NCBI RefSeq assembly: GCF_014836415.1
Contig: NZ_JACSQY010000002.1
Coordinates: forward strand, 124,001 to 188,000
Length of the DNA stretch: 64,000 bases
Reading direction: 5' to 3'
Source: Sporosarcina gallistercoris
GTDB taxonomy: Bacteria > Bacillota > Bacilli > Bacillales_A > Planococcaceae
Positions 26,043 to 34,827 of this stretch are shown piece by piece. The first letter of the stretch is position 1. Every line of letters starts with the position of its first letter. Made by a program: the position numbers and the translations under genes. The notes beneath the pieces are model-generated. The model did no database searches and had not been told where the DNA came from. It worked only from the letters and a program-made list of their open reading frames with translations.

Positions 26043-26756
26043 TCACTTTTTCTCCATTTGCTGGTGCTTCACAACACCTGCAACAATCGCATCCGCCACC
26101 TTCTTCCGATACCCCGGGTCCGCCAACAATTTGTGCTCTTCAGGATTGGAGATGAAGCCCGTTTCTACAATTACAGACGGTACCTGGATATTCTTCAATA
26201 GATAAACGCCTTTTATTTTCATGGCTTCCCGATCCGTATTCTTTAATCGATCTTTGAACGCCCCTTGGATCGATTTTGCGAGCGCTTCTCCCCCCTCGTG
26301 ACCTTCTGGGTGATAAAACACCTGAGCACCTCTCCATTGCGTCTCAGGGATTGCATTTACATGGATACTTAGAAACAAATCAGGTTCTTCTTTCTCAGCA
26401 AGTTGAACGCGCAATTTCAAATCTTCAAATTTGCGTTCACGCATTGAAGAGAATTCTTTGTCCGGCGCATGCTCGGCAATGGAATCCCCAGGTTTCGTCC
26501 GCGTCATCACAACGGTTGCACCTTTTTGTTTCAACTTCTTTTCCACTTCTTTTGTAATGGCAAGATTGACATCACTTTCAATCAGCTCTTTCGTGGAAGC
26601 GCCGCCATCTTCTCCGCCATGCCCTGCATCCAGCAGCACTTTGACGCCTGCTAGTTCCGCAGGCATGAAAAACGCTCGATCCGAAGCATTCACTCCATAC
26701 CAGACCACACTTAAAGAACATACTAGTAATAAGCCAATAATCATTACCCGCTTCAT
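26043..26756 (-). CDS. cwlD: Spore cortex amidase CwlD
   Basis: A 237-residue N-acetylmuramoyl-L-alanine amidase (Amidase_3) with an N-terminal signal/anchor helix. Zinc ligands are in LLDAGHGGEDGG (His about 46), a Glu in the ESDVNLA segment and a His in SIHVNA; the catalytic Glu is in VIVETGFISNP. CwlD removes peptide side chains during muramic-delta-lactam formation in spore cortex. GGCGGTG precedes the ATG. A sigma-E-type promoter lies just upstream. Gene order cwlD-salA is conserved. Confidence 0.92.
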   Translation of the reverse strand: MKRVMIIGLLLVCSLSVVWYGVNASDRAFFMPAELAGVKVLLDAGHGGEDGGASTKELIESDVNLAITKEVEKKLKQKGATVVMTRTKPGDSIAEHAPDKEFSSMRERKFEDLKLRVQLAEKEEPDLFLSIHVNAIPETQWRGAQVFYHPEGHEGGEALAKSIQGAFKDRLKNTDREAMKIKGVYLLKNIQVPSVIVETGFISNPEEHKLLADPGYRKKVADAIVAGVVKHQQMEKK

Positions 26757-26777
26757 ATGACACCGCCTTTTTCATCC

Positions 26778-26807
26778 ACTATACGCAGCTCCGGTTTCAA
26801 ATATGAC
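26778..26807 (-). promoter_or_regulatory. Candidate sigma-E promoter of cwlD
   Basis: GTCATATT (26800-26807), a 14-bp spacer, then CGTATAGT (26778-26785). The -35 is a full match to the mother-cell sigma-E consensus and the -10 a partial one. This fits the known mother-cell expression of cwlD. Confidence 0.55.
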
Positions 26808-26816
26808 CAAGCATAG

Positions 26817-26843
26817 AAAAGACGCCTTCCTTTGGAAGACGCC
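26817..26843 (-). terminator. Terminator after the rhodanese gene
   Basis: CGTCTTCC pairs with GGAAGGCG around AAA and is followed by TCTTTTCT on the minus strand. Confidence 0.6.
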
Positions 26844-26855
26844 TGCATCAGTTAC

Positions 26856-27152
26856 TTATTCGATTGGACCTTGCCAGCTAAGCATGCCGCCGGTCATATT
26901 GGTTACGTCATAGCCTTCCTCTTCCAGAAACGCAGCTGCACGTCCGCTTCGTCCGCCTGAACGACAAATGAGCGTATATGGCTTTGCTTTGTCGAGTTCT
27001 CCTAATCGAGCTGGAATCTCACCAAGCGGAATGTGAATAGCTCCTATTACTTTACCCGTTGCAATTTCATCCGCTTCGCGAACGTCGATCATGTTGATTT
27101 GCTGCCCTTCATCTAATAACGTTTCCAGTTCAATCGCTGTAATTTCTTTCAT
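26856..27152 (-). CDS. Rhodanese-domain sulfurtransferase
   Basis: A 98-residue single rhodanese domain. The active-site loop CRSGGRS has its catalytic Cys near residue 63 and a conserved MIDVRE strand. It is likely to carry persulfide sulfur in the cytosol; the donor and acceptor are unknown. AGGAGG lies 8 nt before the ATG at 27152 (5 nt before the one at 27155). Downstream of an MscS channel gene, 64 bp away. Confidence 0.85.
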   Translation of the reverse strand: MKEITAIELETLLDEGQQINMIDVREADEIATGKVIGAIHIPLGEIPARLGELDKAKPYTLICRSGGRSGRAAAFLEEEGYDVTNMTGGMLSWQGPIE

Positions 27153-27216
27153 CATGTACGCCTCCTGTGAACTTGCTAAAGGTATCATATACGTGTTAGT
27201 GAATTGCGTCCATGCT

Positions 27217-28050
27217 TTAGCCTAATTGCTCTTGCTGATGAATCACTTGATAGTTCAGTGGAAGCTCAATATTGGCTTCATCGAATGCCACTTTGATCGC
27301 CTTCAGCAGATCTCGTTCACATTCCCATTGCAATCCGTTCTCGACTTGTCCAATAACACGGAGTACCACATTTGTCCCATCTATACTTTGAACCCCAATC
27401 GCATGGGGGCCGTCTTTGAAACGCTCGTCTCGCTGGAAGTTCTCGCAAACCCGTTCCAACACACCGATTGCCTGGTCCACATCATTGTAGTAGCTGATTC
27501 CTACATCCACCAGAGCCCGCATATTACCCCGTGTATGATTCGCTACGTTTTCGATAATACGGTTCGGTAAGTAATTGAGAGTCCCATCGAACGCCCGTAC
27601 TTTCGTTGTACGTAAACCGATCTCCTCGACTACCCCATCAATTCCTGCAACCGTTACATAGTCATCCACTTCCATCTGTTGCTCCAGAAGTATGAAGAAT
27701 CCTGTTACGACGTCACTTACAAGCCCTTGGGCACCGAATCCTATTGCGAGCCCAACAACACCTGCCCCTGCGATAAGCGGCCCAATGCTAACACCGAACA
27801 GCGATAGGACGGTGCCGATAAAAATGAAAATCATCACATAGGAATAAATATTCAAAAGTAGTTTATCGAGGGTCTTAATTCGACTCGCTTTTGTTTTTCT
27901 AGTCAGGGACATTTTATTAATTGTTGCACTGATCATTTTTTTACCCAATGGAACAGCTATGGAAAAAGCCACAATTATGACAACAAGTTTAATAACCGTT
28001 CCAATTATATCATCCAGCTCAAAAGGGATTTTATCTAGAAATACTTTCAT
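27217..28050 (-). CDS. MscS-family mechanosensitive channel
   Basis: About 277 residues. There are N-terminal helices near 10-35 and 55-80, then the pore helix region with LIAGAGVVGLAIGFGAQGLV (about 90-110). A beta domain with VDDYVTVAGIDGVVEEIGLRTT and a C-terminal alpha-beta domain follow, as in small-conductance MscS channels that release solutes on hypo-osmotic shock. The start at 28050 has GTGAGG about 12 nt upstream, somewhat far; earlier starts lack a site. Resembles the YkuT/YfkC-type small homologues of Bacillus. Confidence 0.87.
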   Translation of the reverse strand: MKVFLDKIPFELDDIIGTVIKLVVIIVAFSIAVPLGKKMISATINKMSLTRKTKASRIKTLDKLLLNIYSYVMIFIFIGTVLSLFGVSIGPLIAGAGVVGLAIGFGAQGLVSDVVTGFFILLEQQMEVDDYVTVAGIDGVVEEIGLRTTKVRAFDGTLNYLPNRIIENVANHTRGNMRALVDVGISYYNDVDQAIGVLERVCENFQRDERFKDGPHAIGVQSIDGTNVVLRVIGQVENGLQWECERDLLKAIKVAFDEANIELPLNYQVIHQQEQLG

Positions 28051-28299
28051 TTTGAATAGAAACCTCACTTTCATTCTGTTGCACTGAATTAGCATACCGC
28101 ATATGAAAACGCACTTTCAAGCAATCCGATGTCCTGTCAACAAGTCAGAAAATTATTTTCAACTTCGACAGTTCACATGGAGAAGTTAACCGTCTGATGG
28201 GTTTTGAACTCATCATTCCATATTAGGGCTCTTTCGATATAATCACATCGCATGAGCAATTAATAGACTAGACAAAACAGGAAAATCAGGAGGAGTTCT

Positions 28300-29760
28300 A
28301 TGGGTGTGAAAAACGGGAAGGAATTTTTAAGCCGCATCAATCAGTTGAAGCCTGAAATATGGGTGGACGGTCAGCAACTAAAGGAACCGATTTCCGAATG
28401 CCCGGAGTTTAGAGGTCTGTTAAAAACCAAAGCTTCTTTATATGAATTTCAAACCTCAGCGGAAAATCTGTTTGACATGACATACGATTCTCCTACATCG
28501 GGTGAAAAAGTAGGGATTTCTTTTCTGCAGCCAACTACAAAAGAGGACTTGAAAAAGCGCCGGACGATGATTGAACAGTGGGCCCGCCAGACCTGCGGGC
28601 TCATGGGCAGAAGTCCGGATTATTTGAGTACGGCCCTTATGAGCTTTGCAAGCTCCTCGCAATTTCTAGAAGGAAAAGAAAATTGTTTTCCCCAACATGT
28701 GCAATCTGCATATGAACGGGCGAGAGAACAGGACTTGACGTTCACCCATACATTCATCACTCCTCAAGTCAATCGTGCAACGATGTACTTAGAGTCTTCC
28801 GACGAACCCATCTCCGCCAAAATCGTGGACACTACAAAAGAAGGCCTTGTTATTAAAGGTGCGAAATTGCTTGCTACGCAAGGCGGTCTGACAGATGAAA
28901 TCCTTGTCTTCAGCGCACCTAAATTTCTTCCAGATCCCGATGAAGCCTTTGCATTCACTCTTCCTTCAGATGCCGAGGGGGTGCGTTTCATCTGCAGAGA
29001 GTCCTTTGCGGGCACGGGTTCCACATTTAATTACCCACTGAGCTCCCGATTTGAAGAGATGGACTCGATTGTCGTGTTCGATAACGCACTCGTACCGTGG
29101 GATCGTGTTTTCTTTTATCACAATACAGAAGCGGCATCACAATTCTTCGCAACCAGTTCCTTTCATCCGTTCACACTCCATCAAGTCATTACCCGCCAAG
29201 TGGTGAAAACCGAATTCATGCTCAGCGTTGCGAAACTTCTTGTAGAGACGATAAATGTCGGCGAGTACTCGCACATTCAAGGGAAAGTTGCAGAAATTAT
29301 TATTAGTTTAGAAACGATGAAAGCATTGTTGGATAAATCCGAACAGGACGCAGCGCTGGATCAGTGGGGGTATATGCGCCCTAGTATCGTGCCACTTCAA
29401 GTGGCAAGTAATATCTTCCCGACAGTCTATCCTCGCTTCAGCGAAATCATTCAGCTGATAGGAGCAAGCGGAATGGTGACTATTCCTACCGAAAAATCGT
29501 TCAAATCCGAGATTGAGCATGATTTGGCACAGTATTTGCAAGGAGCGACTAAAACGGCAGAAGATCGAGTGAAAATCTTCAGGCTCGCTTGGGATCTGAC
29601 GATGAGTTCTTTCGGTACAAGACAAACTCAATATGAACGTTATTTTTTTGGAGACCCCATTCGCCTGGCCAGCCAACTGTACCGATCCTACTCCTCAACC
29701 AGTACTTCTCCTATGATTGAGTCTTTGTTAGGACCATTGGATTGCGGCGATCCCGAGTGA
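28300..29760 (+). CDS. 4-hydroxyphenylacetate 3-hydroxylase family protein (HpaB-like)
   Basis: A 486-residue FADH2-utilising oxygenase component of the HpaB/YoaI family. It opens with GKEFLSRINQLKPEIWVDGQ and has the typical acyl-CoA-dehydrogenase-like body (GRSPDYLSTALMSF, FTHTFITPQVNR). Members hydroxylate phenolic substrates using reduced flavin from a partner reductase (HpaC). No reductase or aromatic pathway genes are adjacent, so partner and substrate are unknown. AGGAGG lies upstream of ATG 28300. A TATAAT at 28238-28243 is a possible -10 without a clear -35. It sits between a channel gene and rpsI, not a usual Bacillus position. Confidence 0.88.
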   Translation: MGVKNGKEFLSRINQLKPEIWVDGQQLKEPISECPEFRGLLKTKASLYEFQTSAENLFDMTYDSPTSGEKVGISFLQPTTKEDLKKRRTMIEQWARQTCGLMGRSPDYLSTALMSFASSSQFLEGKENCFPQHVQSAYERAREQDLTFTHTFITPQVNRATMYLESSDEPISAKIVDTTKEGLVIKGAKLLATQGGLTDEILVFSAPKFLPDPDEAFAFTLPSDAEGVRFICRESFAGTGSTFNYPLSSRFEEMDSIVVFDNALVPWDRVFFYHNTEAASQFFATSSFHPFTLHQVITRQVVKTEFMLSVAKLLVETINVGEYSHIQGKVAEIIISLETMKALLDKSEQDAALDQWGYMRPSIVPLQVASNIFPTVYPRFSEIIQLIGASGMVTIPTEKSFKSEIEHDLAQYLQGATKTAEDRVKIFRLAWDLTMSSFGTRQTQYERYFFGDPIRLASQLYRSYSSTSTSPMIESLLGPLDCGDPE

Positions 29761-29832
29761 TGGTGTCCAGAAACTGCAACAGTTATGAAGGAAAAAGCGA
29801 ATTCGCATACAGTAAATTGATTTTCATCATAC

Positions 29833-29870
29833 AAAAAACAGTCCACTCCTGTAAGGGAATGGACTGTTTG
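29833..29870 (-). terminator. Terminator after rpsI (also convergent hpaB-like gene)
   Basis: AAACAGTCCA-type stem pairs with TGGACTGTTT and is followed by six T on the minus strand. It may also stop the plus-strand transcript. Confidence 0.85.
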
Positions 29871-29880
29871 TAGTTGATGA

Positions 29881-30273
29881 TTAACGTTTTGAGAACTGAG
29901 GTGCACGACGAGCGCCGCGAAGACCTGGCTTCTTACGTTCTTTCATACGTGGGTCACGTGTAAGGAGACCTGCAGCTTTTAGAGCTGGACGGAAATCAGG
30001 ATCTACAGTTAACAATGCACGCGCTACTCCATGACGGATTGCTCCTGCTTGTCCTGTGTACCCTCCACCGCTTACGTTTACGTGAATATCGTAGCTTCCA
30101 AGTGTATCCGTAGTTACAAGTGGTTGCTTGATGATTTCGCGAAGTGTTTCAAATGGTACGTATTCTTCTGCATCACGTTTGTTGATGATGATTTTACCTT
30201 CACCAGGAACTAAACGTACACGAGCTGTTGAACTTTTACGTCGGCCAGTGCCGATATATTGTACTTGTGCCAA
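29881..30273 (-). CDS. rpsI: 30S ribosomal protein uS9
   Basis: A 130-residue S9 with the conserved N-terminal [14 protein letters not shown] and a basic C-terminal tail ending QFSKR that reaches the P-site tRNA anticodon stem. It is 19 bp after rplM in the usual rplM-rpsI pair. The terminator follows directly. Confidence 0.98.
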   Translation of the reverse strand: MAQVQYIGTGRRKSSTARVRLVPGEGKIIINKRDAEEYVPFETLREIIKQPLVTTDTLGSYDIHVNVSGGGYTGQAGAIRHGVARALLTVDPDFRPALKAAGLLTRDPRMKERKKPGLRGARRAPQFSKR

Positions 30274-30292
30274 AAGTGTTTCCTCCTCTTAA

Positions 30293-30730
30293 TTACCCGC
30301 GAAGCTCAAATGCTTCAGGTTTTTGTGCTGCATGAGTGTGCTCTGGTCCAGCGAAAACGTGAAGCTTTTTAGCTGTTTGACGACCAAGTGGACCTTTTGG
30401 AAGCATTCCCTTGATAGCTAGTTCAAGCATTTTCGTTGAATAGTTTGTGCGCATTTCAAGCGCTGTACGAGACTTAAGGCTACCTGTGTAACCTGAGTGA
30501 CGGTAATATTTCTTGTCTTTCAATTTGTTCCCTGTAAGTTGGATCTTTTCAGCATTGATGATGATCACGTGATCACCTGTATCAACGTTTGGTGTGAATG
30601 ATGGTTTATGTTTACCGCGAAGTAATGTAGCGACTTCTGAAGCAAGACGTCCAAGCGTTTGGCCTTCAGCGTCTACTAGGAGCCATTTCCGCTCTACTTC
30701 GTGGCCTTTAGCCATGAATGTTGTACGCAT
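30293..30730 (-). CDS. rplM: 50S ribosomal protein uL13
   Basis: A 145-residue L13, an early 23S rRNA binder. The start [16 protein letters not shown] is the standard one; AGGAGG lies 10 nt upstream of 30730, while an in-frame start at 30787 is inside the leader. In Bacillus L13 is expected to control rplM-rpsI through the leader RNA upstream. Confidence 0.98.
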   Translation of the reverse strand: MRTTFMAKGHEVERKWLLVDAEGQTLGRLASEVATLLRGKHKPSFTPNVDTGDHVIIINAEKIQLTGNKLKDKKYYRHSGYTGSLKSRTALEMRTNYSTKMLELAIKGMLPKGPLGRQTAKKLHVFAGPEHTHAAQKPEAFELRG

Positions 30731-30829
30731 AGTTTCATATCCTCCTAAATGAATATCTTCTGTTCCGTTTTCTCTATCCCTAAACACAAATAAACTTTCG
30801 GGGCTTTTTGTGGGGTTATTGAAATACCA
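30731..30829 (-). promoter_or_regulatory. L13 leader (rplM 5' UTR)
   Basis: The roughly 100-nt leader has a hairpin formed by CCCCACAAA with TTTGTGTTTAGGG-type complement, and then AGGAGG. Position and shape agree with the Bacillales L13 leader family of autoregulatory RNAs. The family assignment is inferred, not modelled. Confidence 0.55.
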
Positions 30830-30835
30830 AAGATT

Positions 30836-30864
30836 ATCTTACCGGTTATCGCACGAAAAGTCAA
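30836..30864 (-). promoter_or_regulatory. Sigma-A promoter of rplM-rpsI
   Basis: TTGACT (30859-30864), a 17-bp spacer, TAAGAT (30836-30841). Confidence 0.8.
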
Positions 30865-30897
30865 GCAGTTTTCATAAAAACACCTGGAAAAGTTGCT

Positions 30898-31641
30898 TTA
30901 CTCATCATACGTAACACTCATCAAGTACAAACCGTGTGCTGGAGCGGTTTTCCCTGCACGTTTGCGATCGCGGGCTTCAAGGATCTCAGCCACTTCGTGC
31001 GGCTCGTCCCATCCAATTCCTACAGCATAAAGGACTCCCGCAATCGTGCGCACCATGTTATATAAAAAGCCGTCTCCTTCGATGGTCAAAATGAGGTCAT
31101 CGCCCTTTTCCTCGATTTCAAGCATACGTATCGTCCGAACCTTGTTCGATGTCGCTGTCTGGGAAGAACAAAAGCTCGTGAAATCGTGCTTGCCTAGTAA
31201 ATGCACGGCACCTTCTTGCATTCGTTTAAGATCTGGGTTCCATTTCCCCAAATGGACCGAATAATTGCGGTCAAACGGACTTTGGATGGGCTTTCTCGTC
31301 CAGCGATATTGATACGTTTTCCCTTTTGCTGAATAACGGGCATGAAAATCCTCATTGACGGATTGGGCAGAAAGGATACGGATATCTTTAGGCAGCAACA
31401 CATTCAATGCCATCAGCCAACTATCTTCAGTCAGATTGAGAGGCGTGTCAAAATGGATCACTTGTCCCCATGCGTGCACACCTGCATCCGTTCTGCCGCT
31501 TGCCACGCTATGGATCGAGTCATCTTTATGCATCTTACGGAGTGCCTTGTCGATATCCGACTGCACGGTACGCATGTTAGGTTGAGATTGGTAGCCAGAA
31601 AATTGTGTGCCGTCATACGCAACGGTCGCTTTTATACGCAT
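30898..31641 (-). CDS. truA: tRNA pseudouridine(38-40) synthase TruA
   Basis: A 247-residue synthase that isomerises U38-U40 in the tRNA anticodon arm. The catalytic Asp is D52 in GRTDAGVHAWGQ. AAGGAGG precedes the ATG. Last of the ecfA1-ecfA2-ecfT-truA run, 15 bp after ecfT. Confidence 0.96.
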   Translation of the reverse strand: MRIKATVAYDGTQFSGYQSQPNMRTVQSDIDKALRKMHKDDSIHSVASGRTDAGVHAWGQVIHFDTPLNLTEDSWLMALNVLLPKDIRILSAQSVNEDFHARYSAKGKTYQYRWTRKPIQSPFDRNYSVHLGKWNPDLKRMQEGAVHLLGKHDFTSFCSSQTATSNKVRTIRMLEIEEKGDDLILTIEGDGFLYNMVRTIAGVLYAVGIGWDEPHEVAEILEARDRKRAGKTAPAHGLYLMSVTYDE

Positions 31642-31656
31642 CCTGTATGTCCTCCT

Positions 31657-32454
31657 TTACCCTCTGAAATACAGCATGATGGCTGAGAGTACACCTAACA
31701 AAACCAGGACCATTGTGTCGCTCGTCTGCCACTGCAACTTCCGAAACCTTGTACGGCCTTCTCCGCCGCGGTAACCGCGGACTTCCATCGCAATTGCTAG
31801 ATCTTCCGCACGCTTGAACGCACTTACAAACAATGGGACGAGTAACGGGATAACAGCCTTTACACGTTGTTGAACACTTCCTGAACTGATATCCGATCCC
31901 CGCGCGAGTTGTGCTTTCAAGATTTTGTCCGTTTCATCCATTAAAGTAGGGATGAAACGCAAAGCGATCGACATCATCATGGCTAGCTCGTGTACAGGCA
32001 GCTTCAGTCGTTTCAGCGGATTCAGCAGCGTTTCCACGCCATCCGTAATTGATATTGGCGAGGTTGTCAGTGTGAGTACGGTCGTCATCAATACTAAAAT
32101 CAAAAATCGTAACGATATATAGATCCCTTGGCGCAATCCTTCTTCATAAATAGAGATAAACTTCCAATGGAAGAGGACTTCCCCTTCTCGTGTGAGAAAC
32201 AAGTGCATGAAAAGCGTAAACACTACGAGAAACAGAATCGGTTTGAGTCCACCTAACAAAAATGGGATCCTGATTTTCGAGAGAAGGATAACGAACACAG
32301 TAAATCCAAGTAAAATTGCATAGGTCGCTGTATTATTCGCTAAGAAAACTGCAAAGATGAACAAGAAAACGAAAATGAGCTTGGACCTCGGATCCAGACG
32401 ATGTGTAATGGAATCTCCGGGTAAGTAGCGTCCGAAAATCATCTTCTCCATCAT
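31657..32454 (-). CDS. ecfT: ECF transporter transmembrane subunit EcfT
   Basis: A 265-residue membrane subunit of the shared energy-coupling module for vitamin uptake. About five helices and the ATPase-coupling Ala-Arg-Gly motif in KAQLARGSD. It overlaps the ecfA2 stop by 4 bp. Substrate-binding S-components are encoded elsewhere. Confidence 0.95.
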   Translation of the reverse strand: MMEKMIFGRYLPGDSITHRLDPRSKLIFVFLFIFAVFLANNTATYAILLGFTVFVILLSKIRIPFLLGGLKPILFLVVFTLFMHLFLTREGEVLFHWKFISIYEEGLRQGIYISLRFLILVLMTTVLTLTTSPISITDGVETLLNPLKRLKLPVHELAMMMSIALRFIPTLMDETDKILKAQLARGSDISSGSVQQRVKAVIPLLVPLFVSAFKRAEDLAIAMEVRGYRGGEGRTRFRKLQWQTSDTMVLVLLGVLSAIMLYFRG

Positions 32455-33323
32455 TTCAGCTCACCTGCTTCTTTAGCAAGCTTTGCAATCATTTCAGCAA
32501 GCTTCTCTTCGGTAAGAGCAGACGTAGACAATCTACAATGAACCAATCGTTCGAAGTCCCTCTGAAACCTCACAGAACGGGGTAATTCCAAGCGATACGC
32601 GGCAAGTTGATCTGCATCTGTCAATACTTCTTCAGGGGGGCCAGCGAGGACTGCACGACCTTCATGCATCACGATGACATGCTCTGCATAGCGGGCAGCG
32701 TCTTCCATGCTGTGGGTTACTAATATCGTTGTCAGACCCTCTTCTTTATGGAAACGTTCGAACAGCTCCATAATTTCCCTTCGCCCTTGTGGATCGAGTC
32801 CAGCCGTCGGTTCGTCCAAAATTAAAACGGATGGTTTAAATGCAAGCACCCCTGCAATTGCTACCCGTCTCATTTGACCGCCTGATAACTCAAATGGTGA
32901 CTTGTGCGCAACATCTGGTGGCAATCCCAGCATTTCAATCAATTCATGCGCCCTTGCTCTTGCTTCCTCTTCAGGGATGCCAAAATTCAAAGGACCGAAC
33001 ATGATATCTTTTTCAACAGTCTCTTCGAATAACTGATGCTCAGGAAACTGGAAAACGATTCCGACATTCCGTCTCACATTCCGGAGTGCTTTCCCTTTCG
33101 TTTCAGATGTAATAAGCGTATCCCCTACTCGCACGGTACCTTCAGTGGGTTTCAGCAAACCATTCAAATGCAAGAGTAACGTCGACTTCCCAGAACCGGT
33201 ATGACCAATCACTGCTGTATATGAACCTGTTTTAATCGTAGTATTAATGTCATGCAGCGCCTTTTTTTCAAAAGGTGTATTCGGTGCATATGCAAAATTC
33301 ACTTGCTGAAATGAGATGTCCAT
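32451..33323 (-). CDS. ecfA2: ECF transporter ATPase EcfA2
   Basis: A 290-residue ABC ATPase with Walker A GHTGSGKST, signature LSGGQMRR and Walker B VLILDEPTAGLDP. It pairs with EcfA1 beneath EcfT. It overlaps the ecfA1 end by 25 bp, indicating coupled translation. Confidence 0.95.
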   Translation of the reverse strand: MDISFQQVNFAYAPNTPFEKKALHDINTTIKTGSYTAVIGHTGSGKSTLLLHLNGLLKPTEGTVRVGDTLITSETKGKALRNVRRNVGIVFQFPEHQLFEETVEKDIMFGPLNFGIPEEEARARAHELIEMLGLPPDVAHKSPFELSGGQMRRVAIAGVLAFKPSVLILDEPTAGLDPQGRREIMELFERFHKEEGLTTILVTHSMEDAARYAEHVIVMHEGRAVLAGPPEEVLTDADQLAAYRLELPRSVRFQRDFERLVHCRLSTSALTEEKLAEMIAKLAKEAGELK

Positions 33324-34144
33324 AACTCGTTCACCAACTCTTTTTCTGACATATGGTCGCCTACTAACGGCAGTCCTGCATCCCTTAATAGCTGAGAGAG
33401 ACGAAGAGCAAACGGCAAATCGAGTCCATGCTCTTGAAGTTTAGTTCCTTGTTCAAAGATAGAGGTCGGTGTTCCTGAAGCAGCAAGTTTCCCCTGGTTC
33501 ATGACGAAAACGCGATCCGCGAGAAGGACCTCTTCCAAGTCATGTGTAATTGAGATGACAGTAAGACCAGTGGTGCGACGCAGAGAAGTGATCAATTCAA
33601 TCACTTCAGTACGACCTTGGGGATCCAACATTGATGTCGCTTCATCCAATATCAAAATTTTCGGATTCATGGCAAGTGCCCCGGCAATCGCTACACGCTG
33701 CTTTTGTCCTCCTGATAAATGATGAGGTTCGTGACTATGGTAAGCCGACATCCCGACATCAGCGAGGGCTTCTTTCACGCGAGTCTGCATGTCGTCGTAA
33801 GGAACTCCATTATTCTCTAATGCAAATGCAACATCATCTTGCACGGTGGCACCCACGAACTGATTATCGGGATTTTGAAATACGACCCCCAGTTGTGAAC
33901 GGACATCCCATAAATTATCCTCCGTTAAGGGATCCAAAAAGACATTGACCGTTCCGGTTGCAGGGAAAAGTAAGCCGATCATCAACTTGGCAAGCGTCGA
34001 TTTACCTGAACCATTACGCCCGACAATCGACACCCATTCACCATCACGCACTGTGAAAGAGACGTCCTGAACGGCTTGTACAAAAACGTCTTCTTCTGTT
34101 TCATAAGCAAACGACACACCGTCCAACGACAAAACTTCCCGCAT
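33299..34144 (-). CDS. ecfA1: ECF transporter ATPase EcfA1
   Basis: A 281-residue ABC ATPase with Walker A GRNGSGKST, signature LSGGQKQR and Walker B ILILDEATSMLDP. First gene of the ECF module. The ATG has GAGGCGGTAGG upstream. A large terminator-like hairpin sits in its leader (34215-34299). Confidence 0.95.
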   Translation of the reverse strand: MREVLSLDGVSFAYETEEDVFVQAVQDVSFTVRDGEWVSIVGRNGSGKSTLAKLMIGLLFPATGTVNVFLDPLTEDNLWDVRSQLGVVFQNPDNQFVGATVQDDVAFALENNGVPYDDMQTRVKEALADVGMSAYHSHEPHHLSGGQKQRVAIAGALAMNPKILILDEATSMLDPQGRTEVIELITSLRRTTGLTVISITHDLEEVLLADRVFVMNQGKLAASGTPTSIFEQGTKLQEHGLDLPFALRLSQLLRDAGLPLVGDHMSEKELVNELWTSHFSK

Positions 34145-34214
34145 GACCTACCGCCTCTTTTCTTGTGAACTTATGTATGTATTTTCAGAAATTCTACTGA
34201 AATTTTTTATAAAT

Positions 34215-34299
34215 AAAAAAAGCGCGCATCTCATCCGAAGAATGCGCAGCAAAATGTTTCGATGCCGGGTGCTCAAGCCGTCATCGCGGATGAGATGCG
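34215..34299 (-). terminator. Long-loop terminator or attenuator upstream of ecfA1
   Basis: A perfect 13-bp stem (34225-34237 with 34287-34299) encloses a 49-nt loop and is followed on the minus strand by seven T. The 3' arm can alternatively pair, GCGCAT with ATGCGC, with part of the loop. The loop also has its own CGATG/CATCG hairpin. It either ends rplQ transcription or controls ecfA1. Confidence 0.65.
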
Positions 34300-34377
34300 T
34301 AGAGCTAGACCGAACAGAAACTCTGTCGATCATAACACTCAGCTTTTCATATTGTCGTATAAATCGTTATGTGGAAA

Positions 34378-34408
34378 GAGGGTGCGGCTGTTGCCAGTCA
34401 CACCCTCA
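34378..34408 (-). terminator. Hairpin after rplQ
   Basis: GAGGGTGT pairs with GCACCCTC across a 15-nt loop only 6 bp past the rplQ stop. The T tract is weak (TTTCC). Confidence 0.5.
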
Positions 34409-34414
34409 AGTTCC

Positions 34415-34795
34415 TTACACGAGTTCGATGACTACAACAGGTGCTCCGTCTCCACGGCGCGGTCCCATCTTCATGATTCGTGTGTATCCGCCTTGGCGTT
34501 CTGCGTAGCGCGGTGCAACATCATCAAATAATTTCTGGATAGCAAACGTTTTAGTTTCCTTACCTTCATCATCAGTACCAAGAATTACTTCACGGCGGAT
34601 GAATTCAGCTACCTGACGGCGTGCATGCAAGTCCCCACGCTTACCAAGTGTGATCATTTTTTCAACAACTGAACGAAGCTCTTTCGCACGTGCTTCCGTT
34701 GTTTGGATGCGTTCGTGGATGATTAGGTCTGTTGCCAGGTCCCGCAGCATCGCTTTACGTTGTGAACTTGTGCGTCCAAGTTTTCTGTAACCCAT
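34415..34795 (-). CDS. rplQ: 50S ribosomal protein bL17
   Basis: A 126-residue L17 near the tunnel exit, beginning [19 protein letters not shown]. Last gene of the alpha operon, 32 bp after rpoA. Confidence 0.98.
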   Translation of the reverse strand: MGYRKLGRTSSQRKAMLRDLATDLIIHERIQTTEARAKELRSVVEKMITLGKRGDLHARRQVAEFIRREVILGTDDEGKETKTFAIQKLFDDVAPRYAERQGGYTRIMKMGPRRGDGAPVVVIELV

Positions 34796-34827
34796 AGAAG
34801 ATTCCCTCCTTCAATCTGATTCTGCCA

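Noticed and set aside
26778..26806. Sigma-W promoter at cwlD (TGAAAC followed by CGTATA)
   Set aside because: The two elements are only 8 bp apart; sigma-W needs about 16-17. The same bases fit a sigma-E promoter with correct spacing.
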